A DNA stretch of 64,000 nucleotides from Euryodendron excelsum (lineage: Eukaryota > Streptophyta > Magnoliopsida > Ericales > Pentaphylacaceae). The stretch lies in contig CM065389.1 in the NCBI GenBank assembly GCA_033060915.1, positions 17,667,501 to 17,731,500 of the forward strand. The letters run 5' to 3'. Each line of letters starts with the position of its first letter. Positions within the stretch are counted from its first letter, which is position 1. This document shows positions 23,600 to 35,016 of the stretch, piece after piece. The translations under genes were made by a program, and so were the position numbers. The notes under the pieces are model-generated. The model was not told the DNA's origin. It saw nothing but the letters and a program-made list of their open reading frames with translations, and did not search any database.

Positions 23600-25056
23600 A
23601 GTGGCAAGACATGGACCCATACCAAATTCCTTGACTATTTCCACATGCTTTCATCTGCTACATCATCAAACGCTGAAGTTCATTAAATTTTCTTTGTAGT
23701 TCATTGCGGCTCCTCTTCTCGTCCTCTCTTTCTCTTTGCTGCTCTTTCCACTCCTTTTCTCGTTCGTCCCTCTCCTTAGCTCACTCCTCCTTCTTTCTTT
23801 CCCATTTCTCACGAACTATCTCCAATTCAGATGCAAGTGTCTTGAGCTTTTGATTTGAACGAGACTCATTATCATAGCCCGAGGACGGCTTCGGACCTAC
23901 CCCAAACCCAAGGATGTACCCTTTTCTCTCACCAAGCACTTTCCTTGAGATTTCTTCTAGTGTTATATCTATGCTGGATGCCCTAGCATCGTTACGAATT
24001 TTCACCATCTCTTCCTGTCAAAAAAAAAACAAAGGTTATAAATTAGTTACCATTTTTTGACAATACTAACAGTCCAATGAGTATTGTACAAGTGTATAAG
24101 GCTTAAATATATACGTATTGCTTCTTGCATTCTGGGTGGAGCCACTGTTTTGTCTTTTTTAACTGATGTCCATCCTTAAAATAATCAATAAAATCTAGCA
24201 TTTCTTCATCTGTGTGGCCCATGGCTGCAAAGTCAATCAACTACATAAGTCATTTACTTCTATTGAAAAGATGAGTTATATATCTTAAAAAATACAAAAC
24301 TTATAGTGTGTTTTACATAACATCAACAATCACCTTTTTGGTTATCGTAGCAGCAAATGATCTCAATCCCAGGGAATGGCCGTATGACAACTTTTTCTTA
24401 TTCTTTCTACTAGCTTTTGACCGTTTCTACAAAAAAGAAATATAAACTTAAAGAGTTATGGCTGGTGGCTCACTTGGTGATTGCAAATTCATAAGTGAGT
24501 TCCTAGTTGAAGATGATGATGTAGTCCTTCTTTTCTTCCCCGAATGCATGGTCACCTATTAAATTAAAATGCAATGCATTAGAAAAACATGATGAAAAGC
24601 GACTATGTTATTAAATAATAAGTATTGTTATTAAAAAACAAAATAAAGTCATTAACGACAACTAAATTATAAAATTGAGCATCACGGAATCAGCTAAATA
24701 AAAAACTCCTTTGGTTTAGGTATAACGTGATCACAGGCAACTTGTTTAGATGAGAAAATCTTTCAAACCAAGTCATTACCAAGTGTTGTCACAAATATTA
24801 CCTTATCTGCTCGAGATCGAGATGAATGGTCATTTTCGATTGATGAGTATGTTCCTTCCTCATCTGAAGGTAGATACTCATCATCATCATGACTGTTATT
24901 TTTGTTTTTCTTTTGATTAACTCCATGCTTAGAACATATTCTTGAATTGAACAATGAATTTGACAATCCTTTTAAATTTAAATTTGCAAGCCTTGCATTG
25001 TCACGTTCAATTCTATTTTTTCTTTGCATCTCGTAGTCCATCACCGTCTGGGACAT
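23600..25056 (-). pseudogene. CACTA-encoded Ptta/En/Spm-type protein gene, multi-exon
   Basis: The first exon starts at ATG 25056-25054 with MSQTVMDYEMQRKNRIERDN and runs to a probable donor after SRADK (about 24800). Further pieces: 24553-24450 (MHSGKKRRTTSSSS), about 24427-24335 (KRSKASRKNKKKLSYGHSLG), about 24245-24115 (MGHTDEEMLDFIDYFKDGHQ and KTKQWLHPEC) and 24020-23780 (EEMVKIRNDARAS, VLGERKGYILGFGVGPKP). The last stretch matches the plant transposase Ptta/En/Spm family (usual VLGxRxGYxxGxGxGPKP). After a TGA at about 23779 the frame goes on as a charged, coiled-coil-like tail to about 23640. That stop and uncertain splicing suggest a decayed gene. Confidence 0.75.
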
Positions 25057-25419
25057 GCTTGTATTGTGACTTTTAATTGTACATTTTTTCTTTGCATCTC
25101 GTACTCCATCACTGTCTGGGATATGCCTCCGAGCTTGATAAATAACTTATGCTTTATTGACATATCTGCAACTATAAAAGACATGAACTGTTCATAAGTA
25201 ATTAATATGATAAACTAAATGCATTATGTATTGACTTAGAATCAATGACAACATGTTTCATTATATATTGTAGCAAAAAGATGCACTAGTATGCACAGGT
25301 GCAACTCCTCCATTATCCAACACCAACCTTACCTTTATATCCGCTTATAATGCCATATATATATATATATATATATATGTAGTTGAACAGTGGATTGTTC
25401 TTGGCAGCTGAAAATAGAG

Positions 25420-25575
25420 AGGTCAAAATAGTGCATAACAAGTTGGGAATCACGCGATGGTGCGATAATAAGCGCTAATAGCACTGAGAGTTTTTTTACA
25501 GGACGAAGGACCGCACGATCACACGCTAGACCTCGCCATCGCGTGCTATACTTCTCTATCACATGCTCTGACGGG
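25420..25575. repeat. Short repeats, 'gcgctaatagcac' type
   Basis: Words such as 'gcgctaatagcac', 'cgcacgatcacacgct' and 'ccatcgcgtgctata' recur at 28015-28190 ('gcgctctaatagcac', 'ccatcgcacgattgatcgcg') in the same CACTA element. The surrounding 25140-26330 otherwise shows no gene, apart from a TA run at 25354-25379. Confidence 0.5.
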
Positions 25576-26337
25576 TCATTTGGTGAAGGAAACAAAACTA
25601 GAAATCGTGTGAGGAGGAGATGGGTAATATTAAGGGTTATAGATTGGCGAAGAGAGGCTCTCATTATGGCTAAATCATCCTAGAAATTGATTACACCAAA
25701 TCAAAGCAACAAATTTAAATGCATCCAACTAGGGTTTCCTAGTAATCGAATCAACAAATAATCTAAGCTTCAAATAATTAGATCGCAAATCGAAAGAAGC
25801 ATCGTACTTGAGGAGGAGGAAGAGAGAAACAGATTGAGATTGTTCTTCTCTCTATATGTAGCCCAACATGCAAGATTGCGGGAGAGAGAGAATAGAGAAG
25901 AGAGAGATTGTTTAATGAGATCGAGATAGGAGGGTTTACAGGGGCTGAGAAAGCCGAGGAAAACAAACGTAAGAAGAATTGCGCCATTTTTTTGGAGGGG
26001 AATTTGGAAAACAAATAATTTCAATACTCCTTGTATTTTATAAATTAGATTTAAAGTTTTTCTTAATTCTACATACACACGAGACTATTTTAACTTGTAT
26101 CAATCATAATATTGGTTTAATAAATTCCAATCAACTCCTTGTATCTTTATTTATTTTTTGTTTAGTTATAATGATTTATGTGAAATCATATAAAAAATTA
26201 AACAACCCAAAATATAATTATGTATTTGAAGTCTAATTATATTAATTAAAAAATTAAATAAAGAGAAATAGCATTAACTTATAAAAGATAAAACTAACTC
26301 AAATAGAGAGAAATCCTGAGTTAATAGTATTTTCTCA

Positions 26338-27474
26338 AACTGTCCGTCCATTTGGCTTGATTACAAGGGCACCAGATGTGCCCACTACAGAACGTGAAAT
26401 GACACACTGGTTTATCTTATTCAATTGTTCAGAAGTGGAACCTTATCTACAGTACGTTTTCTTTCACGTTCTTAATTTCATTTCTTATATATGATTATAT
26501 TTATGTATTCGTAATTAAAAAAGTGTATTGATCGAGTAGGAAGCACAACAGTTTGCTTGGAAATAGAAATGTGGAATACATCAAAAAGCAACAACAAAAA
26601 AAATTTCCAAATTGGTTTAAATAAGAAGTAAGTCCTAGTTAATTGTGCACATCAAGATAATGATATACTAAAATTAATATTATATACTTTGTCTGTGTAG
26701 ATGAATCAATTGAGAAAAGATAAGGCTTTAGAAGCAATAGATGAATTATGGTCATTGGCCAATGGTCCGGGTCCAATAGTAAGAACATATTCAGGGTGTA
26801 TTTGTAATGGAATGCAATTTTAGATCGTCGACCACAATAGTCGCCATAAAAGTCAAAATAGTGGTTTAGTAGTGGAAGGAAATCACCCAAGCTGCTTAAC
26901 GAATTTCTATGATAAATTTATCAAAGTGTGGGAAATGATGTATTTGTTTGAACATCGAGTTATTTTGTTCTAATGTGAATGGTTCAATACTGGTACCAAC
27001 AAGACTTGTAGGATGGATGAACATGCCATAAGTATTGATGTCAAAAGTAGATGGTACAAAAATGATCCATTTGTCTTACCAAATCAAGTCCAACAAGTTT
27101 TCTACGTCAATGATACCAAATATAAGACGTCAATAAAGGAAGATTGAAAAGTTGTAGAACGATTCCAACATCGAGAAATATGGGATGTGCCAGAGAAATA
27201 TGATATAGATCAAACAGATGATCCCATTGACGTGTTCCAACAAGAAATAAGCATTGAGATTGCACCAATTATCCTTGAAGATCCCATTACCAATTATTTG
27301 CTTAGGACTGATGTTGATCCAGAAGTTATTAGTGAGAAGGCAATTTTACAATCCAGGATTCAGCAGGTAGAAGATGGTGAAGAAGAAGCATTCTGTCATG
27401 ATCAAAAAGACGAACTACCAAAGAACCCAAATGATGAAGAAGAGTTTGATGACTTTGACGTAAACCTTGCATAG
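26338..27474 (+). pseudogene. TNP2-like CACTA transposase, C-terminal remnant
   Basis: Blocks in order: TVRPFGLITRAPDVPTTERE and MTHWFILFNCSEVEPYL (26339-26455, the region before DUF4216), NYIKKQQQKKFPNWFK (about 26576-26625), SLANGPGPIVRTYSGCI and HKSQNSGLVVEGN (about 26751-26885), CEWFNTGTNK and RWYKNDPFVLPNQVQQVFYV (about 26975-27110), then REIWDVPEKYDID and an acidic tail ending at TAG 27472-27474. These match the DUF4216 end of plant TNP2/TnpD transposases. Stops occur near 26823, 26973 and 27147, and the catalytic N-terminal two thirds are absent. Confidence 0.85.
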
Positions 27475-27776
27475 AACCGAGATGATGTAACAGTGAATGC
27501 ATGTGGAAGTCACAATGAAATTTGATATGTCTATTAAAACTTTTGTTTTTCCTTTTTTTCAAATTTTTTCCTTATTTACTTCTTTTTGGTAGTTTAAAAC
27601 TTCTAAATATATTAGGTATTGTGCAGGGAGAATTATATCCATATCACGAAGAAGCAATTGGGTATTGAATTAAGGTTCTTTTTTGTTCTTTCCCAGGGCT
27701 GTGCCGGACAGCTTTCTTATTGAGGCCTTATCTTTTCTAATGTTTTAGCTTGATTGCATTAGCAATGGAAAAAACT

Positions 27777-28431
27777 TTGCCTTAAGTTACTCCAAAGTTG
27801 CAAATTACTTCATTTTATCCGACTTCTTATAGCATGAAATTGAATATTTGAATTGATGATTGGGATGAGAGTCATATGAATGTCAATCTGGAATCTATGT
27901 TTGCACTTTGATGGATTGTATTCACTTTATTAACCAGTTAAGTAAACTGCATGTTTAGGGGGAGAGAGTTTCAATAAAGGGGGAGATATTTTATTATCTC
28001 ACAAAATGGAGTGCACCATCGTAGGATAATAGCGCTCTAATAGCACAAAGAGCTCAATGGATGAAATCAAGAATCGCGTGATCACGGCCTAATAGCACTC
28101 TAATAACACAAAGAAGAATTCGTCCAGTCAATATGGGAACGTGCCATCGCACGATTGATCGCGCTATCTCGCGCTATAGCAGTTTATGTAATTTGTGAAC
28201 TTGAGTCATGTTTTATTTGTCTTTGCTGAAATTAACAGCCATGTGGGCTTAATTAATCAAATTATAGTATACCAATTGAATGCATATGGGATACGTTTGC
28301 CTTAAGTTACTCCAAAGTTGCAAGTTACTTTATTTTATTCGATTTCTTATAGCAACAAACTTAATATTTGAATTGGTGATTGGGATGAGAGTCATATGGA
28401 TGTCAATCTTGAATCTATGTTTGCACTTTGC
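27777..28431. repeat. Direct duplication of a ~135-bp segment
   Basis: 27777-27911 and 28297-28431 both run from 'ttgccttaagttactccaaa' through 'attgggatgagagtcatatg' to 'gaatctatgtttgcactttg', with about 10% differences. The 385 bp between them include the 'taatagcac' words. Confidence 0.85.
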
Positions 28432-28859
28432 ATAGCTGCGAAACTTGGGAAATAAGGGGATTACTTTCCGTACGCATGAAGCCCAACCTTAATTACATGG
28501 AAACTTATTCGCAGCTCATTAATGAGAAAGACATATGGTTGAGAGTTAACATGTTTTATTGGAATTAAAAGAGAAAAAGGTTTGATCGTTAAATTCGTAA
28601 ACGGGGGTATAGGATAATTGTATTTTCTCAATATCCAATTGCTAAATGAAAAAGGATAGCAAGGGCCAAAAAAGTGAAATAATTTTCTCTAGTGAGGATA
28701 TAGAAACCAAATTAAGAACCAAACAAGAAACAATATCAAAATTATGAAAATTTTCCAAAAAAACAATAACTTGTTTTGATTTTGCCACGGAATGACACAT
28801 GTTTCTATTTATTTTTCCGTTACTTCTTCCTTTTAGTTGCGCAAAATAAATTTTCATCA

Positions 28860-29110
28860 AATTTTAGATTGCAACCAAACTTTAGTCGCAAATGTTAACC
28901 ATTTGGCAATAACAAAAAACTTAGTCACCTAATGTTCAACTTTTGGCAACAATGTATCAAGTTAATTGCCGAAAGCTATAACTATTGGCCACTAAAAAGC
29001 CATGGTCGCTAAAATTTTAATAATAGTGACCAAATTATTATTTAGTTGCTAGACATATAACTATTGGTGACTACCCACAATATGGTTGTAACAATTAGTT
29101 GTGAAATGTG
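28860..29110. repeat. Right subterminal repeats of the CACTA element
   Basis: Words 'tttagtcgca', 'ttagtcacctaatg', 'ggccactaaa' and 'tggtgactac' in mixed orientation, continuing up to the terminal repeat. Confidence 0.7.
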
Positions 29111-29457
29111 TTTTTTCTTGCAGTGAGGTTTGATTTTTTCTCTTGCTACCGCAAGGTTGTAGAACCAAAATCAAAACTGATGTATTATCACCACCTTAAT
29201 GTATTATGTTATGTAACATAGATAATTTTTTTATATATGTGTATAGTTACATTTATATATGTATATAATATATATATTTATATGTATGGCATGTGCAGAA
29301 CTTCTTAGTGGTTGTGTTTGATTATTTGTTATAGGGCTGTGATGGATCAATTTTGAATGTGTTGCAACAGTGAAATACGGGTAGGTTACTTTTTTCTTCT
29401 ATAGAAGTCTCTGCATCAAATTTTTTCTTCGTTGACGTCTTACATGTGCCTTTGCAG

Positions 29458-29589
29458 ATAGATGTTCTGGAGGAAATTGGCTGTATAGATGTTGATCTGG
29501 TTGTTTAGATCAAAGAACGTGTTGCTTGTGAGATGAATTCTAAGGAGGAATTGATATGCACAGAATGCTTGTTTGAGAACCAATTGGAC
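29458..29589 (+). pseudogene. Captured SKI2-type RNA helicase exon
   Basis: After a TTTGCAG acceptor the frame reads IDVLEEIGCIDVDLVV, a TAG stop, IKERVACEMNSKEELICTEC and LFENQLD. This is the start of the DSHCT domain of Ski2/Mtr4-family helicases (family consensus around VxxIKGRVACEMNS.EELICTECLFEN), closest to plant SKI2, the cytoplasmic exosome cofactor. One in-frame stop and no other exons, so it is a fragment. It lies in the CACTA-like zone ending at 30748, on the same strand as the UPRT fragment. Named from family memory, not a search. Confidence 0.8.
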
Positions 29590-30289
29590 TAAAACCCCCA
29601 AACGAGTTCCGAATTCCATCAAACTCAACACGTAGTAAGGAGTAAAGGTTTTTTTTTTTTTACTTTGTTATGGGCTTTTAAAACTCAAATTAGCGGAAAG
29701 ATTTCTTATTAGTACGAATCTATTGACAGAAATTGATGAAGAACCATTAGGTCCAAATTACTACAAAATTTTTGTTCAAAATGCCCAAAAACCTAACGTT
29801 CTATTAGAATGACCACGCAAAGGCATTAAAACTGTTAGAGAATCTGTCAACCGACATGTAGCTTGGCAGTCTCGTACCTTTTTATTTTAATAAGCCCATG
29901 TATCACATGCATATCTATTAATTTTCTTGATTGTGTCATTATCATATCTAATATTTGTATGTTTTCTTCTTTTCAGGTTATTCATAAAGACTAGGTGGAT
30001 GATATTTTTGTATTGACTTATTTTTTTTAGACTAGAAACTTGAATTTGGTTGTATGGATTCTTGATTTAGGTCGTTCTTTTTTGCGAGAGACTATGTACT
30101 TTGTTTTTCTTTTGGATTTTGGAGGTTTGTTTGGATATATAGATGTTAAAATGATATATTAATTTTGTTAAGTCCTTTTTTTAAGCGTTTTGGTTTTAAT
30201 GAATGCATGAATTTTTTTTCTTTGATCATATTAAATGTACACTGTATCAGGTAGAATAACAAATTATAAAAATCACTTCTAATATGAAC

Positions 30290-30748
30290 CAAAATTTTTT
30301 TCATTTATTAGCAACTGCAATAACAGTCGCTAAAAGTGAAGATCTGTCGCTAAAAAAGATTAATTTTTTAGTTGATTATCTGCGTCGGCTAAAAAATCGT
30401 TGCTAAAAGGTTTTTTTTGTAGGTAAAAAGCATCAAAAGTATTGGTTGCAATAAGTATTAGTGACGGCTCAATCTCATCACAAATACTATTAGCAACAAC
30501 AGCTAGACGGTCGCAAATACGTATTAGTGACGGCATTGCAGCTGTTGCAAAACAAACCCAGCCTGTCGGTCACCATTTACGACGGGTACTTTGCCATCGC
30601 TAAAAATCTCCCTTGTTGTAGCTCAGCTGTCGCTAAAAGCAATTGCGACACCAGCATTTGAGTCGCTTACAATTTCGTCGCTCAGCCGTCACTAATAAGT
30701 ATTTGCGACGGCATGGAGCCATCGCAAAAACCTTGTTTTCTAGTAGTG
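30290..30748. mobile_element. Right end of a second, outer CACTA-like element
   Basis: Dense subterminal words 'gtcgctaaaa', 'tatttgcgacggc' and 'attagtgacggc' in both orientations lead to the terminus CCTTGTTTTCTAGTAGTG (30731-30748), which reads CACTACTAGAAAACAAGG from outside. The same words at 20690-20925 suggest one element once spanning about 20.7-30.75 kb with UPRT and SKI2 fragments inside, later split by the 22406-29125 element. A second T-run terminus-like word at 30402-30414 may mark another old end. The region 29590-30290 is AT-rich and resembles a 3' UTR, with no gene seen. Confidence 0.6.
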
Positions 30749-30923
30749 CCATCAATACTATATGCAAATTTGTGTAGATGAATGCATACATCCATATATT
30801 TAAAAATACTTAAACACCTATGCCGGTGCAAACAATGGCACATGTACATAAATTCCTCCATGAAAATTACAAACATGAATAGAAATGTATATATATTGGA
30901 GGTAAGTTGGAAGATAAGCATAC

Positions 30924-32642
30924 CAACGCGAAATTGAGGTGCTTGTTCTCCTCCTCCAACATCTTCTCCTGATTAGTGTTCACCAGTATAGAAGTTAATG
31001 GAAAAATCAATTCGTTATCTTGAAATTATAACAACATTTTAGTATCTGTACTTCCGAAAAGTTTACATAGATCGAAATATTATATCCACAAGGTAATGAT
31101 TGCTCAATCAAACATAAAGAGAAAACTATAAAATCACCCGAGGTATGTTTGCTTCATCTGTACACACATTTTTCTTCATCATATAGAAGAACTCTATCTG
31201 TGAATAAAAGAAAGTAGAAAGAATGTCAGTTATTAATTTTTTTGATTACCTATCATAAGCTAGACTTAATCAGTTGATAAAGCTTACTATCAGACTTGCC
31301 CGTCTATCAAGAATACTCCTAAGCCCATTTTCCAGGGCATCCTCTATGGCCATGAGCTCTTTGTGTTGCATAGATGTTATGCCTTCTCCTTTCAGGTTCC
31401 TGAAACATTTACACAAGATGTGAGGAGATATATGTATATATATATCGAGAGGGAGAGAGAGAGAGATAAAAAATAAGGAACAAGTTACAAGATGCAAGTT
31501 ACCTCAGCTCAATTTGCATGTTATCGTTTTCTTTCTTGATTCTATCAAGTTCATTGCTGAGATTCTGTGAGTTTTCAAATTTTTTTTTCTTCACTTTTTT
31601 AAAACACCCAAAGGTTAATTTATTATCACAAGCAAGTAAAAGATTCAGATCAATGAAGGAAGATAAATAAAAAAAAAGGTATGGTATACTCTTGTTTATG
31701 CGGTTTTGATCGAAGACTCGCACCTTACAACGAAAGAACCAGATAAAGGAAGAATTCATTGATAAATCCATTCAAGGGAAATACTTTTATATCTGCTTAT
31801 AGCCTAAGATCCATGTAGTTATTTAGTTTTTGCAAGGAAAGAGAAGAAAGAGAATAACATTTTATTACCAAATCTGTTCATGGATGTAACATCTCCCATA
31901 TCAAAAAAATATTCTAAAATATCAAAGAGGAGAGAGAGATAGAGAGAGAAGAACGACATCCCATTTCTAGATCTGTTCATAGAATTCATATTGCAAGTTC
32001 CTTTATTATTTTTAGCCAAAAAAAAACAAAGACCCTGTCATTTTAGTTTCATAGAGACGAGAAAAGAACATGAGATGCTTTTAGAGCAAAATATATGGAC
32101 AGAAGGGATGGAAGAAAAATAGAGAGAGAGAAAGAGAGGTAGAGGGAGGGAGGGAGGGAAGAGAATCAACCCCTACCTTCATGCTTAGCATCCCATAACC
32201 TGTCCCCAGACGGCTTGTGATACTTATCCAAGATGTCACATTGTTAATCAACCTACACAACATGAAAACTATGAAAATGGGAGGCAAAAACAAACAAAAA
32301 AATCCCCACAAAGCACAAAGTAGTAGATATAGATATAGATGTATATATATAGAGAGAGGGGGAGATAGGAAACAAAGAAACTAAAGAGAAATCAAAAGAA
32401 TAAATTATAAAACATATGCTTGAAACTGAAGAGAGAGAGAGAGAGAGAGAGAAGACATGTAGTGGCAGGGCTACAATACTCATGCATCTTCTTAGAACTG
32501 GAAAGGTGACAAGAGAGACCTGAGCATCACAAAGAACAGTGATCTCCTTGGCCTTCTTCATGATCCCACTCCTCTTTGAGTAGGTCACTTGCCTACTGCT
32601 TGAATTCACCATTTGTTTTATCTCTATCTTTCCTTTCCCCAT
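30924..32642 (-). pseudogene. PISTILLATA/GLOBOSA-like MADS-box pseudogene, exons 1-6
   Basis: Exon 1 (32642 to about 32457): MADS domain starting [20 protein letters not shown] and ending [14 protein letters not shown], then a frameshift before MHEYCSPAT. The usual KRRNGI reads KRSGI (one codon lost). Exon 2 (32252-32177): LDKYHKPSGDRLWDAKHE, with about 8-9 extra bases at its start. Exon 3 (31564-31503, 62 bp): NLSNELDRIKKENDNMQIEL. Exon 4 (31399-31300, 100 bp): NLKGEGITSMQHKELM and EDALENGLRSIL, with a GC donor in place of GT. Exon 5 (31197-31168, 30 bp): IEFFYMMKKN. Exon 6 (30968-30924, 45 bp): EKMLEEENKHLNFAL. Exon sizes and sequence identify the B-class PI/GLO lineage (petal and stamen identity, acting as a dimer with AP3/DEF). 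Exon 7 is at 12557-12409. Confidence 0.93.
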
Positions 32643-33365
32643 CTCTCTCTACCTCTCTTCCTCGATCTCTTCTTTATTTCTTCTTCTTCTTCTTCTTCTT
32701 GCTTGCTTGCTGAATGTGAAGACAGAGAAGAGATAAAGAGAGCATAAAAAGGACAGAGGAGAGAGAAACTAATGGGAGGTGCATTTCCATCAAAGGTTGG
32801 AAGATAAGAAACTTTCAAAGAGTACGTCTCAGCAAGGATGGTGTGTATAAGGACTTATGACAAAGCCAAGCCAAGCCAACTGCTATAGAATATCTCTCTT
32901 GTTTGATTTAACTTAACTTTATTTTGTTACACGTTCTGAACCCTTGTTGCACCTTCTTAACCTCTGGTCTCTCTCTCCTTCTGTTTGTCTATCTGTTTGT
33001 CTGTCTCTTTCTCCACTCGCAATAGATAGTAAATTGGGTTATTTGAGGTTTTAATCAAGTGGTAGGACAGGACTATGGGGTGTATTGTGATTATCATCTA
33101 ATATGTGTCACAAATTAGGGCATTGGAGTTTGCGAGAGTCTTAGTCTAGGAGAAATTATTCGGTAGGTCCGGAACACCACATCAGCACGTTTAATTGGTT
33201 GGGTAAACCACATCATCATGCTGACGTGGTGTTTCGGACCTACATAATTAGTTGGACACATCATATCATTATGCTGGCGTGGTATTTCAAACCAACTGCA
33301 TAATTTCTCCTAGTCTAGATACATAGTTAGTTAGGCACACCACATCATCATGCTGACGTGGTGTT
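32643..33365. promoter_or_regulatory. Upstream flank of the MADS pseudogene
   Basis: On the - strand the start codon is preceded by a GA-rich leader, including a GAA triplet run at 32679-32699 and GCAA repeats at 32700-32711, as in many MADS 5' UTRs. No CArG box is identified with confidence. The far part (33175-33365) holds three diverged copies of a 'cacatcatcatgctgacgtggtgttt' minisatellite unit, which continues after the solo LTR at 35017-35080. Confidence 0.4.
33175..33365. repeat. Minisatellite interrupted by the solo LTR
   Basis: Units near 33175, 33215, 33270 and 33340 share 'caccacatca', 'gctgacgtggtgtttc' and 'cataatttctcctag' words. The sequence right of the LTR, 'gtgttccaaacctattgaat' and 'aatttctcc', continues the broken unit, so the array was present before the insertion. 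Confidence 0.75.
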
Positions 33366-35016
33366 TGACTCGCCTCTGTAATGCGGTATTCCTACAAAAT
33401 GGAGTTAGCACCCCGCAAGAGTACGGGGTTCGCGATGAAGTATAAACCGGTATCGTTCTCTCCCAAGGGACCTAGCCAAATATAGGCTCTAGCACTCAAC
33501 TCACACTAACCTAACGTAGGATTGGATTGCAATTATGTGGGGAATTAGATCTAAAATAAAAAAGGAAAATAAAAAGACCGAAAATCTTTTGGATTTTGAT
33601 GGTTGTTTTGAATTCCTAAACTATTGCAATGAAAATAAAGAGAATTAACACTAGACAATTAAAGTAAAGCAAAATAAAAATAGAATTAAAGCAATTAAGG
33701 GGAATTGGGCTCAAATGATCCAATCACTCAATTTCATCCAAGGTTTCCAATGGGGTTTATAACTCAAATCAAACACAACATTTAAGTGTGTTTGCTTCGG
33801 AGAACTTAGCTTTGAAAATCGATTATTCTCAAACAATTGAAATTAGATACATGTTCAATCGAGAATCAAAGGTTAATACTATCGATTTGACTTAGTTAAT
33901 ACCAAATTTGTAGTTTGTGCATTTTAGCCAAACATAGTCAATAACCTAGGTTTTCTAAGGCATCTTCAATCAATTGTTGGGAATGAATTTCTAGCAATTG
34001 TGGAGTATTTTTCTAGTCAAGAGTCCTAAATTAATACCATTGATTTGGGTGATGAAAATCCCCAAATTTAGTCAATAATCTAAGTTTTCTAAAATTCCAC
34101 ACCTAATTACTAGAAATTTGAATTCTAAGAAAATATGGCAATTAATTCATGAGACACCTCTATTGAATTCCTTGGATTATTTGGGTGATTTTCACATTTA
34201 AACCCAATTTAAATTACTAGCTACTTGGATACATCATAAAAAAAGCATAGAAAATGGAAACAAAGCATGTAGAGATTCAAACTAAAATTTACTTGAAGAT
34301 TAGGAGTGTTTGGATACAAGGAAAATACAAAAAAATGCAAGAAAGTGAAGGAAAATACAATACAATTGAAAAAAACTACAAGTTTCTACATTATACTACA
34401 ATTACAAAGCTAAATCTAAGCTAAAAATGAAGAAAAATAGAAAAATCTAACCTTGAAGAGGCTCTCCCGCCGCCCCTTTGCTCCAAAAAACCCTAACTCT
34501 CCAAAAACTATACAAAAAACCCTAAAAAACGCAGCTTCGGACGCAAAAAACACAATCTGGATGAACAATAACCGTCCGAATACCGTTCGGAAAGTCCGTT
34601 CGACGCCCGTTTGAAGTCCGTTCGGACGGGTACTATTCACACTGTTCAGTCGCGGAAACTTCAAAACTTGATTTGGCCATCCTAGAGTTCGATTCAGCCG
34701 ATGTACATTAGATGCAAAGTTGTAGAGCTTGAAGTTTTCTTTCCAATGACGCAAAAATCAGCTCAATCAGATATCGGAGTGAAAAGTTATGGCTAAAATA
34801 CCGAGACAGATTTGAATTTTCATAAACAAAATATTCGCCTTGACCTTGCTTTGATTATTCTTGATTTCTTTTCACCTTTATTAGCTTATATAACCTACAA
34901 AACACATACAAAACATACTCAAACAAATATCTAACTAAAATAAGAAAATTAACAATAATTTAACTCTAACAAAGTGCGAATTAGAGGCCAATAATTACAC
35001 TTTTACCGTGTAATCA
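33366..35016. mobile_element. Probable solo LTR, 1651 bp
   Basis: Starts TGACTCGCC and ends GTGTAATCA. Both sides are flanked by GTGTT (33361-33365 and 35017-35021), giving TG...CA ends with a 5-bp target duplication inside a minisatellite whose unit is rejoined once the segment is removed. No coding region is present, so a solo LTR or short nonautonomous LTR element is the simplest reading. It includes a 'caccccgcaagagtacgggg' block near 33409 and CCGTTCGGA words near 34560-34640. The open - frame at 34416-34754 overlaps this and matches no family. A related copy may lie at 1-1363. Confidence 0.8.

Larger units (their letters stand above)
22406..29125. mobile_element. CACTA (En/Spm) DNA transposon, 6.7 kb
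   Basis: The left end CACTACAAGAAAAAACAC (22406-22423) is mirrored at the right by GTGTTTTTTCTTGCAGTG (29108-29125), one mismatch in 18. The triplet AGG flanks both sides (22403-22405 and 29126-29128), the 3-bp target duplication typical of CACTA elements. Subterminal zones (about 22420-22860 and 28860-29110) are packed with 'tagtcgccaa/ttggcgacta' words in both orientations. Inside are a - strand gene for a plant En/Spm-type protein (23600-25056) and a decayed TNP2-like transposase 3' part on + (26338-27474). The catalytic part of TNP2 is missing, so it is probably non-autonomous. Confidence 0.92.

Noticed and set aside
25420..28190. Spaced short repeats suggestive of a CRISPR-like array
   Set aside because: The repeats are irregular and in both orientations inside a plant CACTA element; no spacer-repeat pattern exists.
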